A DNA stretch of 23,270 bases from Tulasnella sp. 424 (taxonomy: Eukaryota > Basidiomycota > Agaricomycetes > Cantharellales > Tulasnellaceae), in assembly GCA_019633425.1 (NCBI GenBank), contig WSUB01000327.1, positions 1 through 23,270 of the forward strand, read 5' to 3'. The position numbers were made by a program, and so were the translations under genes. Positions 9,495-19,842 of the stretch are shown piece by piece; positions within the stretch are counted from its first letter, which is position 1; every line of letters begins with the position of its first letter. The notes under the pieces were generated by a model. The model was not told where the DNA came from. It was given only the letters and a program-made list of their open reading frames with translations, and did not search any database.

Positions 9495-11977
9495 ATGAAC
9501 GCGACCGCCCAAATCCCCCTCAACCCTCCACTCATCGAAGTTCCCGACCCAACGGAAGAGTTCGGTCAAGACGGCGGCAAATTCTACCGCTGCTACGATG
9601 CCCTCGCAGATGAAATAGATGACGATATGGTGGAAAGACTGAAGGGGCAACTCGATGGATTGCTAATTTTCGTGAGTAATATATCTTCCGTATGCCATCT
9701 GTCTCCTAAGCGCACCACACCCGATCTACAGGCTGGTCTTTTCGCAGGAGTCAATACCGCATTCCTTGCCCTCACCCTTCCTCTCTTGTCCGCCGAATCT
9801 GCTGATGACACCAACGCTTTGCTCGCCCAAAACAACGCAATTTTAATCCAGTTGGTCACAGGGAGGAACGACAGCGTGCCAACCAATTCAGCACTTCCTT
9901 CCGCGGGGTTCTCCCCTGCCGGCAACATCTTCGCTATAAATGCGCTCTTCTCGTTGAGCCTTGCATTTGCAATTATGTCCTCATTTGTGGCGGTCTTGGG
10001 CCGACAGTGGCTCTTCTACTACCGCAAGCGTAGTGGAGGTGGTCCAGACCGCCAGCGGTGGGAGCAGCTCAAGCGGTACCTCGGAGCTGAACGGTGGCAG
10101 CTTGAGCCCATTCTGGACGATGTCCTTCCGTCTCTCCTCCAAATTGGTCTCATCATTTTCTGCGTTTCACTGCTCCTCTACCTTCACCACCTCAGCCCCA
10201 CAATCGCCATTCTTGTCGGAATACCCTTGTACATTGGTCTCGCTTTCTTCCTCGGCAGTGCACTCTGCACTATGCGGGATAAGTTCTGTCCGTTCCACAG
10301 TCCCCTTTCACACATGCTCTTCTGGAGCGCATCCAGGATACCCTCAGCCATAGGCACCGTCAAGGGATGGACGTGGGACCAGATTAGGACCTTTTCTCTC
10401 ACACCGTTGCTGGATGCCTTAACCTACGATCGAGTTGAGGAATCCCTGGAGTCCCTCCAGGTCATCGCTCTCCAACGAGCCATCTGTACATCCGATGACC
10501 CTCTAACTCATCTTAGCGCTGCAGCAAACATCTTTGGGATCACATCCGTTACCCAAATGGAGCAACTGTGGAGTGATAAGGAGTTCCGGGAACGTTTCGT
10601 TGGCCAATTACGAAATTCATATTCCCGAGGCTTGCAACTTCGAGGTCAAGATCAGGTCCTTTTTGCAATGGCCGTCCAGCGGCTGTACTGCGCTGCCGCG
10701 GCCCATTGTGTTCTTCTTCTTGACATTGAATGGGATGAATTTGAGGACTTGACAGATTCCGTCGAGGCTGTCCAGAGGACATCTGTCTTGGTTCCGAGTC
10801 CACAAATTCTGAACGCTCCGGCTTGCCTGATTCGAAGCACCCTCTCATTTTCTATACTCCAGTTCTATACATATGTTCCATCCTCCGAGACCATCAATAC
10901 CTTCCGCAATCACCTAATGATCTGCTCTAGCGGGCGGAAACATCAAGACTGGAGGTTCCTCGGCGTCCTCTCCTTCATCGTCTCGAACCTTCCTGGATTG
11001 GAAGGTATCAGATCGAGGACCATTGGTTCTTTTCGGAAGGTATCTAGAGGGTCCGTAAATAATGGATAGTTCGATCCTTTCCGAGTGGGCTGACAATGTG
11101 CTTCGGTTCGAATAGGGATGCAGAACATGCCGCTGTGACGCTAGGGAAGGCATTTGATGTCTTGGTTGGACCAGAGCCGCCGTCTAGCAACCCTCCTGAG
11201 TTTGAGCATATCCTGATTAACTTGCTACAATGTGTCCAAATGATCACTGGTGCCCACACTCAAATGGAACACGAGTTCACCCTACTAGAGCTCTGTGAAC
11301 CTGTTCTGCAGAGTCCTCGGGTCCCGGAAGCAGCACGACAGATCATCAGGAAGATTCGGCATGACTTGGCACAAGTTTGGGAGCGAGATTGCGCGGTTTG
11401 GGTGACAAGATGGAGGTTCGTTGGTTCACGATGACTGTTTGACTCGAGTTGATCAACCTTCCTTGCCCTTTAGGATCCCAGCACGCCTCTTTAATATGCT
11501 AGACCATTACTTCCAAAAGGTCCGAACCACGTATCAAGCCGACCTTGGATGCGATGAATCAGTCACGCTTCTGCAAACATTTGGTCCACCCACTCGGAAG
11601 CTTTTCTCTCATGAATTTGCCAGGTGGGGTGTGGAAGCACTAATGGGGTTACCTAAAAAGCGTAGAGAGTTCCGCAACATGTTCAACGAGTTCGTGATGG
11701 AGGTTGATGCTCTCTCTCGCCGGAACCAGGTTCGAATTTCCTTCCATTCGAGATATCTCACATTTCCTGACCTTTCCCCTCAGAATCATGCGAGGCGTGT
11801 TCGAGATCCGGACGAACGTTGGTGCCATTGGCAAGAGCAGTCAGCGTCGATCAGGGATTTGTATTATCTTCCGTAAGTCGTCATTCTCGTTAAACAAAGC
11901 CAGTGCGCGATGGCTCAATCAAGTCATGTGGTTTCCGTAGCCCCGACGATCCTGATTCCCGGTGGGAACGCGATTAA
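9495..11977 (+). CDS. DUF6535 multi-pass membrane protein, copy 2 (six exons, 725 aa)
   Basis: Exons are 9495-9671, 9732-11050, 11116-11415, 11474-11729, 11784-11872 and 11941-11977, totalling 726 codons. Donors are GTGAGT, GTCCGT, GTTCGT, GTTCGA and GTAAGT. An in-frame TAG directly upstream supports the start. The signature EEFGQDGGKFYRCYDALADE and four helix candidates match copy 1 closely. The C-terminal region differs in exon 4, where HEFARWGVEALMGLPKK replaces the charged YRPIDWEEPRVIREK stretch of copy 1. Intron 1 is 60 nt with no in-frame stop, so retention would add 20 residues between DGLLIF and AGLFAG, right at the first membrane helix. Exon 6 ends a few residues earlier than in copies 1 and 3 (WERD-stop). 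Function unknown. The protein probably sits in a membrane with a large soluble tail. Confidence 0.85.
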
Positions 11978-12720
11978 CAGTTTCGAAGATCCTGCTCCGT
12001 CTCGGGGAACGAAGGGAGAGCTATTCAGCTGGACCAATTATTGTCCCATACTTCGTGCGCCGTATTTATGAGACTCATTCCGTCTTTTTCTGCTTTACCG
12101 AATCGCACGCATACGCACCCATGTGGCAGGCATATTATACCGTTTCTTCGTCCATGCTTTGAAGTGCCAAACACGTGCACGACATAGCATCTCCCACCCG
12201 CCCTTTGCCAGTTTAACCAAATCAGTTTATTTCTCCTGTCACGTTCTGTTGGTCCTATTTGTATGTTGGGACGAATACTTGTAACATGTCAGCTGCTGGT
12301 AGTTGACACGTCGGAATACCTGGCGCGTGTACTGCATTAGGAGCTCATAACGACCAACACTTTAGGATTCAGATCCCCGAATTACTGAGGTGATTTAGAA
12401 GGGCACGACTTGTCTAAGATTTTCATAATAAAAATAGGGAACGGAAAGGAAAGGAGGATCATAAAACACAATTGAAGAAACCAATACGTCACAGACATAT
12501 GATAACTATCGTTGCCTTTGGCTTTGGCAGAGCTGCCAGGCGACGAGAATAGCCAAGTGTAACGCGTAAAACACACTATCGTTCCATCATCACATCAACA
12601 CCGTCGGTCGGACTAAGCTTGGCTTGTAGAGAAATACTAAAACGGGAAGACAGAAATCCCGTTATAATAATGCTGATTCTCCTTCCCTCCACAAAAGAAA
12701 GAAAGAAACCCGGTACTCGT
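11978..12720. repeat. shared 3' intergenic block, unit 2/3 (no gene)
   Basis: It is collinear with 6744-7494: CACCCATGTGGCAGGC, TTTGCCAGTTTAACCAAATC, TTCAGATCCCCGAATTA, GGGCACGACTTGTCTAAG, GCGTAAAACACACTATCGTT and TAAGCTTGGCTTG occur in the same order. It lies between convergent gene ends and probably supplies both 3' untranslated regions. I see no gene in it. Confidence 0.55.
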
Positions 12721-14390
12721 TCAGCGCCTCAAAGACGACCCGAACACCTCGCTTCCCGCAGACCCCGAGCTCCGGTGCCCATCCGATCCTGCCATCCCAG
12801 TCATGGAAAGCCCAGCATTTGACCGACTCCGGCTTGGAGGTTTAGACGTATAGAGCCAGTACAGTTGACCGAGGTTCCGTTTACTCCACCAGTCGCGACG
12901 GGAAGTATCTTCCTTAACGGTTGGATGAAGGGCTCGAAGGAGGGCTGATGAAGTCGTTAACAGCGGAAGCGATCGATCCTGGCGTGGGGAGAGGGGATTT
13001 CTTCAAGTCGCCGAGGATGGTTTGGTTCGGGTCGACTGTTGATCCGGGGACGTTGGCGGACTTGCGTCCGCTGCCCTTCAACGACAACGACGACAGGCTA
13101 ACCCTCATCCCTCATCTTTCATCTTCGCCCGACCTCTCGTGAGCGGCCTCCCTAGGCTTCTCCGCGGCAGGTTGGTTGTAGAACCAGGTGGCGGCTAGGA
13201 CGATGCTGAACTGGACGACGAACGGAACCGTGATGCTGAAATCGAAGAGGGAGACGGAGGTGAGGAAGGAGATGATGATGCTCAAACTCGTCGCGAATCA
13301 TTTCATGATGTTGTCGGCGTATGTGATGACCACGGCGGACGGTCACCAATCCTCCAAACACCTGCATGAGGACCGTCGCCCAAGCCCATCCCCAAAAATT
13401 CTCGAACAAGTTCCAACACCACCCGCCGGAGGATTCTAATGTTGAGTTTCCGGAGAAGAATAGGACGAGTGCGGGAGGAGGGAGAATAGGGAAAAATTGG
13501 ACATTGCGAACATATAGGTCGCATGGAGATCCTTTGAGAACCACTTCGAAGGAAACTCCTGCCAGACCGGACGTAACGCAAGCGGAAGAAACGGCCAAGA
13601 ATCCTTTCATGGGGCTCATAACATGTTTCACGATCGAATCTCCGCCGCTGCTTCCACCGTGCGCTGCAGCGCCTGTTTGGATCTGCACGACATCGACTCC
13701 GATTGCCAGTCCCAACAAGCTGAGGCACTTGGCGGTGCTCAACCGCTTCCTCAACATCAGGACGCTGAACCCGACCGCGGTGAGGGAGGATCTTCATCTG
13801 GTACGTCACCTAGAACGTAGCGACGCCCAACTTCGAGGCCGCGACGAACTGCAAGTTGTTTTGAATGACGTACGCGATCAGCGGAATGGAGAGCTTCCGG
13901 CAGTCCGGGCTGAACACCTCTCGGCCCAGCTTCCGAAACCGCCCGGTTAACCGACTCGCCGAGCGCACGAGGGAAGGTGGGGTGGCTGCTGCGACCGTGC
14001 GCTTGAATCTGGCGAGCAAGGTGCTTTCGGCTTTCGGAGCGGTGGGGACGGAGGTGGAGGCGATTCGCGTTCTAGCGGTATCTGGTTCGGTGCGGAGAAG
14101 AGCCGTGAAGGGGGAGATGGATCATTTGGGGAGCTCGTTGAGATGGACTGCGGCTCCTCCGGAGTATGTAACTCTGGGCGGTGCGGTGAATACGCGAGAG
14201 TAGTGCACCGTTATAGCCTAGACGGCATCTGGACGGCGAGCATGACTGGTCTGATCAGTTGGGAGAGTTGAATGGAATTGATGTGATGGGCGAGGGAGGC
14301 TAAAGCGGATGAGGCGGTCGGTCAGCATCGCAATTTCCGCCATCGTCGCTACGTATACGGACCACGTTACGACACGTATTTCGAAAGCAT
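12721..14390 (-). pseudogene. nucleotide-sugar transporter remnant, copy 3 (near full length, many lesions)
   Basis: Exon 1 reads MLSKYVS (14390-14371) and is followed by a donor changed to GTAACG. A 120-nt intron ends at CAG (14251). Exon 2 then starts near the PVMLAVQ segment, where a base change and shift have altered the QNA(V/A)LAIVMHYSRV motif seen in intact transporters. Later pieces are FKRTVAAATPPSLVRSASRL, LSIPLIAYVIQNNLQFVAAS, KRLSTAKCLSLLGLAIGVDV with QIQTGAA, CVTSGLAGVSFEVVLKGS, DLYVRNVQ, WAWATVLMQVFGGLVT and the SSLSLKGSGRK tail. Lesions include a TGA in the NELPK segment, a TAG after GVATF (13810), a 4-base insertion in the MKIL region, another 4-base insertion after GGLVT, a TGA replacing GGA in the IMKGF segment, and an internal loss near GDLKKSPLP. 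Intact relatives move UDP-sugars into the Golgi lumen. This copy cannot. Confidence 0.82.
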
Positions 14391-15540
14391 TTCAAACAGC
14401 TTGGGTGTATGATCCGGTTTAGGAGAAATGGGAGCAGAGCGGTAGTTGTTACCGAGACGGGGTCCCCATATATGGTTTTTTTCAATGAGGCCTCGCTGTT
14501 ATTCGTCGTGGCTTGAGGCTGAGGGGAGCGGCAATGAAGCTCGCTGGTTGGAGAAGATGGGGAACTCGAGATGGAAGTTACTGTAGAGCGAGTCGTACAG
14601 TGAGAGGAAGAAGATAGAGAGATGGGTGGAAGGGAGAGGATGGGGTTGAATCGTCGGTACAGCGGAAGGAACACGGCGACCCTGAAATCTTGGCGAGGAA
14701 GGATTTGCACGTCACGGCGTCTCCCTATAAGATTGAGTGCATCCCCCGCCCTGACCAAAAGGACCAGCAACCTGCCTCTGTCACGACATCCTGCAAACCT
14801 AATCTCCTTCAACTGTTGTTCGTTCTTCGTGCGGACGACGCCTCGATGTTTGGCGACCGGGGATGACGCCAGAGCGCACGACTTTTCAGTTTCTTTGACC
14901 GAAGCACATGCTGAAAAGTCAAGGTCTAAGCTGGCTATCCTTGCACTCACGTTGGGTCGCAATGCTCAACAAACCTCCAGGCTTACTCGTAATTAGCGGG
15001 GAAGTTCCCTAGTAGAGGGCGCGACATCGTTCCATGAGCAGCCAAATGATGAAGCTCGCTGGCAGGTGAAGACCTATGGAGAATTCGATATGGAGGTCAC
15101 TCTTGAACGAGTTCCGCAGTACGAGGATGAGGATAGAGAAATAGGTGGAAGGGGAGGATGGGGCGACCAATAAGGCTGCGACCCTGAACTTCGTACCTTT
15201 CCCATGCAAAACCCCGTCATCACCTCTGGCCTCGTTCCGTCACGTCTTCAAAGACTATCCACATCGTTCCCTTGTCCTCTTGCCACTTCGCACTGATCTC
15301 GCACGAGACCAAAACAAGGCAGGTGGAGAGCCTTTCTTCCTTCACCCTGTAACATTAATTCATATTCCTCTCCAATTCCTCGCGCACCCAATCCGGGCCA
15401 ATCGAATCGCAGTTCCCAGCTGTATCATCCAAGTGCTCTCAGATCAGTTTAAAGTTGCTGTGACCCTGTTCGTTCATGAGCCGTATCTGCAGTATATTTG
15501 TATAAATTATTATCGGATGTCTTGAGTGACTGGCGGCCGA
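14391..15540. other. upstream region of NST remnant 3, with a duplicated segment (no gene)
   Basis: The first ~150 bp align with the sequence upstream of NST copy 4 (GATCCGGTTTAGGAGAA in both). A segment with GAAGCTCGCTGG, GAGCGAGT or GAACGAGT, GATAGAGA, GGTGGAAGGG and GCGACCCTGA occurs twice, at about 14533-14692 and 15048-15192, whereas unit 4 has it once (about 21697-21820). The 355 bp in between have no counterpart in the other units and include a 10-bp inverted repeat (14880-14889 and 14911-14920). The remainder is diverged sequence homologous to 8640-8810. The long minus-strand ORF across 14300-14962 is not conserved and is not called. Confidence 0.45.
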
Positions 15541-16212
15541 CACGTCGTCAAGTCGGCAAGCCCAAAGCGATTCGGAGAGTTCCGCTGAATTCTATGGACA
15601 TCGAGATCTAGAATGAACCTACCACTGCATTGGAAAAAAACTTAAAAAATGGCTTGGGCCGGAGGGATCATCGGTAGCTCATGTTCTAACACGACGGACG
15701 TCCGAACTATTGGGCCCACCTCGCTCTAAGCCGACTGCCAACAGTATGCCGATAGTCGGACTAGGTTTTGGGACAAGCTTTGTCGAGTGCCTCCAAACCT
15801 CGAAGGATGACCATATACTCAGTAGAATACTTACCTCGGGATTATTACAGGTCTGAATCACTCTCAATTACTAGCATGGGTCGGCCTCAAACAATCGAGG
15901 TTGCAAACCGGACGACAACGGACCTGCCCCTGACAGCACCTTTAACAAATTGTGATCTGGTCCCTCTTATCACTCAATTTCTTCCTGGGCAAACCTTCTT
16001 GTACAGTTGTTGAGAGTGGAGTTCTTGGGATGGAAGTGGGTCGAGGTCGGAGAATTCCGGGGTGAGTTCCGAGCGTGGCTGTACCCGAAGAGTTGCCGCA
16101 TGGACGCCAGCAGGCAAGCCCCAACCCTCGCTCTCGTCCATCTTCCACTCCCCCCAACAGCAGGAAAGGCAGATTGTCCTTGATATCAAAGGAACCTCAG
16201 CTACTGTTTTCA
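15541..16212 (+). promoter_or_regulatory. 5' flank and probable leader of DUF6535-3
   Basis: The distal part is a diverged version of the unit 2 and unit 4 flank (GGCCGACACGTCG, TTCGGAGAGTT, ACTTAAAAAATGGCTTG). The proximal 280 bp resemble the DUF6535-1 flank (TTTAACAAATTGTGATCTGG, CTTATCACTCAATTTCTTCC, TTGTACAGTTG). The leader stretch CGTCCATCTTCCAC is conserved, but the upstream ATG found in the other copies is absent in that frame. An in-frame ATG at 16075 could extend the main ORF upstream, but units 1, 2 and 4 have stops there, so it is not used as the start. Confidence 0.4.
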
Positions 16213-18701
16213 ATGAACACTACCGCCCAAAATCCACTACACGCTCCCATCTTCGAAGTTCCGGACCCGACGGAAGAGTTCGGGCAGGACGGCGGCAAAT
16301 TCTACCGCTGCTACGATGCCCTCGCAGACGAAATCGACGAAGATATGGTGAAAGGACTAAAGGAGCAACTGGATGGAATGCTGATTTTCGTAAGTAATAG
16401 ATATTCCGTGTGCCATCGGTCTCCTAACTTCTAAGTACACCCGATACACAGGCTGGTCTTTTTGCAGGAGTCAATACCGCATTCCTTGCCCTCACTCTTC
16501 CTCTCTTGTCCGCCGACCCCGCTGATGACACTAACGCCTTGCTGGCCCAAAACAACGCGATTCTAATCCAATTGGTCACAGGGAGGAACGACAGCGTTCC
16601 CGCCAATTCCGCACTTCCTTCCGCGGAGTTCTCCCCTACCGGGAACATCTTCGCTATCAACGCGCTCTTCGCGTTGAGCCTAGCATTTGCAGTTATATCC
16701 TCCTTCCTGGCGGTTCTGGGCCGACAGTGGCTTGTCTACTATCGCAAGCGTAGTGGAGGTGGCCCAGACCACCAGCGGTGGGAGCAGCTCAACCGGTACC
16801 TCGGAGCCGAACGGTGGCAGCTAGAGCCCATATTAGACGACGTCCTTCCGTCTCTGCTGCAAACCGGTCTCATCATCTTCTGCGTTTCACTCCTCCTCTA
16901 CCTTCACCACCTCAGCCCAACGATATCCATTCTGGTAGGAATACCCATGTACATTGGGCTCACATTTTTCGTCAGCAGCGCACTCTGCACCATCTGGGAC
17001 AGATTTTGTCCGTTCCACAGCCCCCTTTCCCACATGCTGTTCTGGAGCACACACAAGATACCGTCAGCTCTGGGCACCGTCAAGGGGTTGAAGTGGGACC
17101 AGATCAGATCATTTTCTCTCAAGCCGTTGCTGGATGTATTAATCCACGGACGTGCTGAGGAATCCCTGGAGTGCCTCCAGGTCATCGCTCTCCATCGAGC
17201 CATTTGTACATCCGATGACCCAGGCACACATATTAACGCTACAGCGAACATTTTCGGGGTTACAACTGTCGCCCAAATGGAGCAACTATGGAGTGACGCA
17301 GAATTTCGGGAGCGTTTCCATGACCAATTAGAAAATTCATATCGCCGGGGGTTGCAACTCCGTGGTCAAGATCAGGTCAAATTTGCAGCGGCGGTCCAGC
17401 GGCTGTACTGTGCTGCCGCGTCCCACTGTATTCTTCTTCTTGACATGGAATGGAATGAATTTGGTGACTTTCAAGCTGCGGTACGGGCCGTTCAGGAAAC
17501 ATCAGTCTTGATTCCCGGTCCACAAATTCTGAGCTCTCCGGCTTGCCTGATTCGAAGCAACCTCGCTTTCTCGATACTCCATTTCTATACGTATTGGCCC
17601 TCCTCCGAGATCCTCAAGAGCTTCTGCAATCACCTAGTGATTTGCTCTAACGAACATAAGCATCAAGACTGGAAGTTGCTCTGCGTCCTCTCCTTCATCG
17701 TCTCCAACCTTCTTGATTTGAGAAGCATTGACTCGGACTCACTTGATTCTATCCGGAGGGCATACAGAGGGTCCGTAACCATGGATCGATGGATCCTTCC
17801 AAGTGGGCTGACAATGCGCTTTCCAACAGGGATTCAGAACAGACCGCGGTGACACTAATGGAGGCATTCAATGTTTTACTTGGGCAGGAGTCTAGCAAAC
17901 GTCCTGAATTTGACCATATCCTGATCAACATGCTACAATATATCGGGCAGATGATCACCGGTGACCGCACTCACGTGGAACGCAAGTTCACCCTATTAGA
18001 AACCTGTGAGCCCGTCCTGCAGGGTCATCGGGTCCCGGAAGCAGGACGAGAAATTGTTAGGAAGATTCGGTTCGACTTGGCACACGTTTGGGAGCGAGAC
18101 TGCGATGTTTTGGTGGCAAGAGCGGGGTACGTTGGCTGGCGATGACTGCTTGGCTCGAGTTGATCTACGCTCCCTGCAGGTCCATTAACATCCCAACACG
18201 ACTCTTTGATATGCTAAACCAATATTTCCTAAAGGTCCGAACCGTTTATCAAGCCGACCTTGTATGCGATGAATCAGTCACGCTTCTGCAAATATTTGGT
18301 CCACCCACTCGGAAGCTTTTCTCTTATCACCCAACTGACTGGGAAGAACGGAGGGTGATACGTGAGAAGCGTAAAGGGTTCCGCAACACGTTCAACGAGT
18401 TCGTGATGGAGGTTGATGCTCTCTCTCGCCGGAACCAGGTTCGAATTTCCTTCCATTCGAGAATCTCATATTTCCTGACCCTTCCCCTCAGAATCATGCG
18501 AGGCGTGTTCGAGATCCGGACGAACGTTGGTGCCATTGGCAAGAGCAGTCAGCGCCGATCAGGGATTTGTATTCTCTTCCGTAAGTCGTCATTCTCGTTA
18601 AACAAAGCCAGCGCGATGATGGCTCACTCTGGCCATGTCCTTTACTTAGCCCTGACTCTGGATCTCGTTATGGCTGGGAAGGCGATTTCTATTTCGAATG
18701 A
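16213..18701 (+). CDS. DUF6535 multi-pass membrane protein, copy 3 (six exons, 730 aa)
   Basis: Exons are 16213-16389, 16452-17770, 17830-18126, 18180-18438, 18492-18580 and 18650-18701, totalling 731 codons. Donors are GTAAGT, GTCCGT, GTACGT, GTTCGA and GTAAGT. The N-terminus MNTTAQNPL, the EEFGQDGGKFYRCYDALADE signature and four membrane-helix candidates match the other copies. The usual intron 3 acceptor (TTTAG|T) reads TTAAC here. A CTGCAG ten bases upstream takes over and keeps the frame, adding three residues (SIN) before IPTRLFDMLNQY. Intron 4 is 53 nt, one base shorter than in copies 1 and 2, which looks like a frameshift only if the intron is read as coding. Exon 6 ends YGWEGDFYFE-stop, close to copy 1. 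Function unknown. Confidence 0.83.
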
Positions 18702-18806
18702 TCCTCCTCCGGCTCTGGGAAAGAAGGAAGAGATATTTAGCTGGACTACGTCTTGTCCCGTGCTTTGTGCGTTGTATTAATCGGACTCATTCCGCTTTTA
18801 CCGAAT
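18702..18806. other. 3' flank of DUF6535-3
   Basis: This short stretch after the stop is shared with units 1 and 2 (GATCCTCCTCCGGCTCTGGG, TTTAGCTGGAC, TTGTCCCGTGCTTTGTGCG). It probably belongs to the 3' untranslated region. It precedes the local tandem duplication. Confidence 0.4.
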
Positions 18807-19546
18807 CGCACCCGTACGCACCTATGTGGCAGGCGTGTTATAATCTTTCTTCGCCCGTGCTCCAAAGTCCCAACATGCGCACACGACATGGCATTTCCCA
18901 CCCGACCTTTCCAGTTTACCCAAATCGGTTTATTTCTCTTCTCATGTTCTGTCAGTCCTGTTTGTATGTTGGGACGAATCTTACAAAATGTTTCTGCCGC
19001 TGGTGGTTGACACGCCGGAATACCTGGCTCGAGTACTTCGCATGAGGCCACACCAATTAGGAGCTCATAACCACCAACACACGACGATTCAGATCCCCGA
19101 AACAATGAGGTGATCTAGAAGGGCACGACTTGTCTAAGATTTTCATAATGAAAAATACGGAAAGAAACGAAAGGAAAAATCGCACACATTCGCACCCATG
19201 TGGCAAGCGGACTACAACCTTTCTTCGCCCATGTTTTAAAGCGTCCAACACGCGCACGACATGGCAGTTCCCACCTGCCCTTCGCCAGTTTACCCAAATC
19301 AGTTTATTTCTCGTCTCGTGTTCTGTCAATCCTGTTTGTATGTTAGGACGAATCTTATAAATGTTTCAGCTGCCGGTGGTTGGTACGTCGGAATACCTGG
19401 CCCGAGGTATACTTCGTGTGAGGCCAGGCCAACTAGGAGCTCACAACAACCCACACATTGAGATTCAGATCCCCGAAACAATGAGGTGATTTGAAAGGGC
19501 ACGAAGACTTTCATAATGAAAAATAGCGAACGGAAAGAAAAAGAAG
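18807..19546. repeat. local tandem duplication of the 3' intergenic block (374 + ~366 bp)
   Basis: Unit A (18807-19180) and unit B (19181-19546) carry the same landmarks in order: CGCAC near the start, ATGTGGCA, TTTCTTCGCCC, ACACGACATGGCA or CACGACATGGCA, GTTTACCCAAATC, TTTATTTCTC, CCTGTTTGTATGTT, GGACGAATCTTA, CGGAATACCTGGC, TTCAGATCCCCGAAACAATG and TTTCATAATGAAAAATA. Units 1 and 2 have this block once. The two halves have diverged by scattered substitutions and small indels, so the duplication is not brand new. No gene is present. Confidence 0.8.
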
Positions 19547-19842
19547 ATCATAAAACACAATCGAAGAAAGGCTAGAAACCGATATGTCACAGACATATGT
19601 ACAATCTCGAATTGTTATAATGATAACTATCGTTGTCTTTGGGTTTGGCAGAACTGCCGGGCGACGAGAACAGCAAATAGTAACGCGTAAAAAACACTAT
19701 GGTTCCATCATCATCAACACCGTCGGTCGAACTAAGCTTGGCTCGTAGAGAAATACTAAAAAGGAAAGACAAAAATTCCCGTTATAATAATGCTGATTTC
19801 CCCTTCCCTCCACGAAAAGAGAGAAAGAAAACAGTTAATCAA
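19547..19842. repeat. NST-proximal part of the shared 3' block, unit 3/4
   Basis: It continues the common intergenic order: ATCATAAAACACAAT, CACAGACATATG, AACTATCGTTG, GGCAGAACTGCC, GCGTAAAAAACACTATGGTT, AACTAAGCTTGGCTCG and CTTCCCTCCACGAAAAGAGA. It probably contains the 3' untranslated region of the NST gene. There is no coding potential. Confidence 0.5.

Noticed and set aside
14300..14962. Minus-strand 220-residue ORF upstream of NST remnant 3
   Set aside because: It crosses NST exon 1 and intron 1 in another frame, spans the unit-specific insert, and has no counterpart in unit 4.
16075..16212. Upstream in-frame ATG that would extend DUF6535-3
   Set aside because: Units 1, 2 and 4 have in-frame stops just before the ATG used here, and the extension is not conserved.
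18088..18780. 230-residue plus-strand ORF at the end of DUF6535-3
   Set aside because: It reads through introns 3, 4 and 5. The six-exon model fits all copies and gives a conserved C-terminus.
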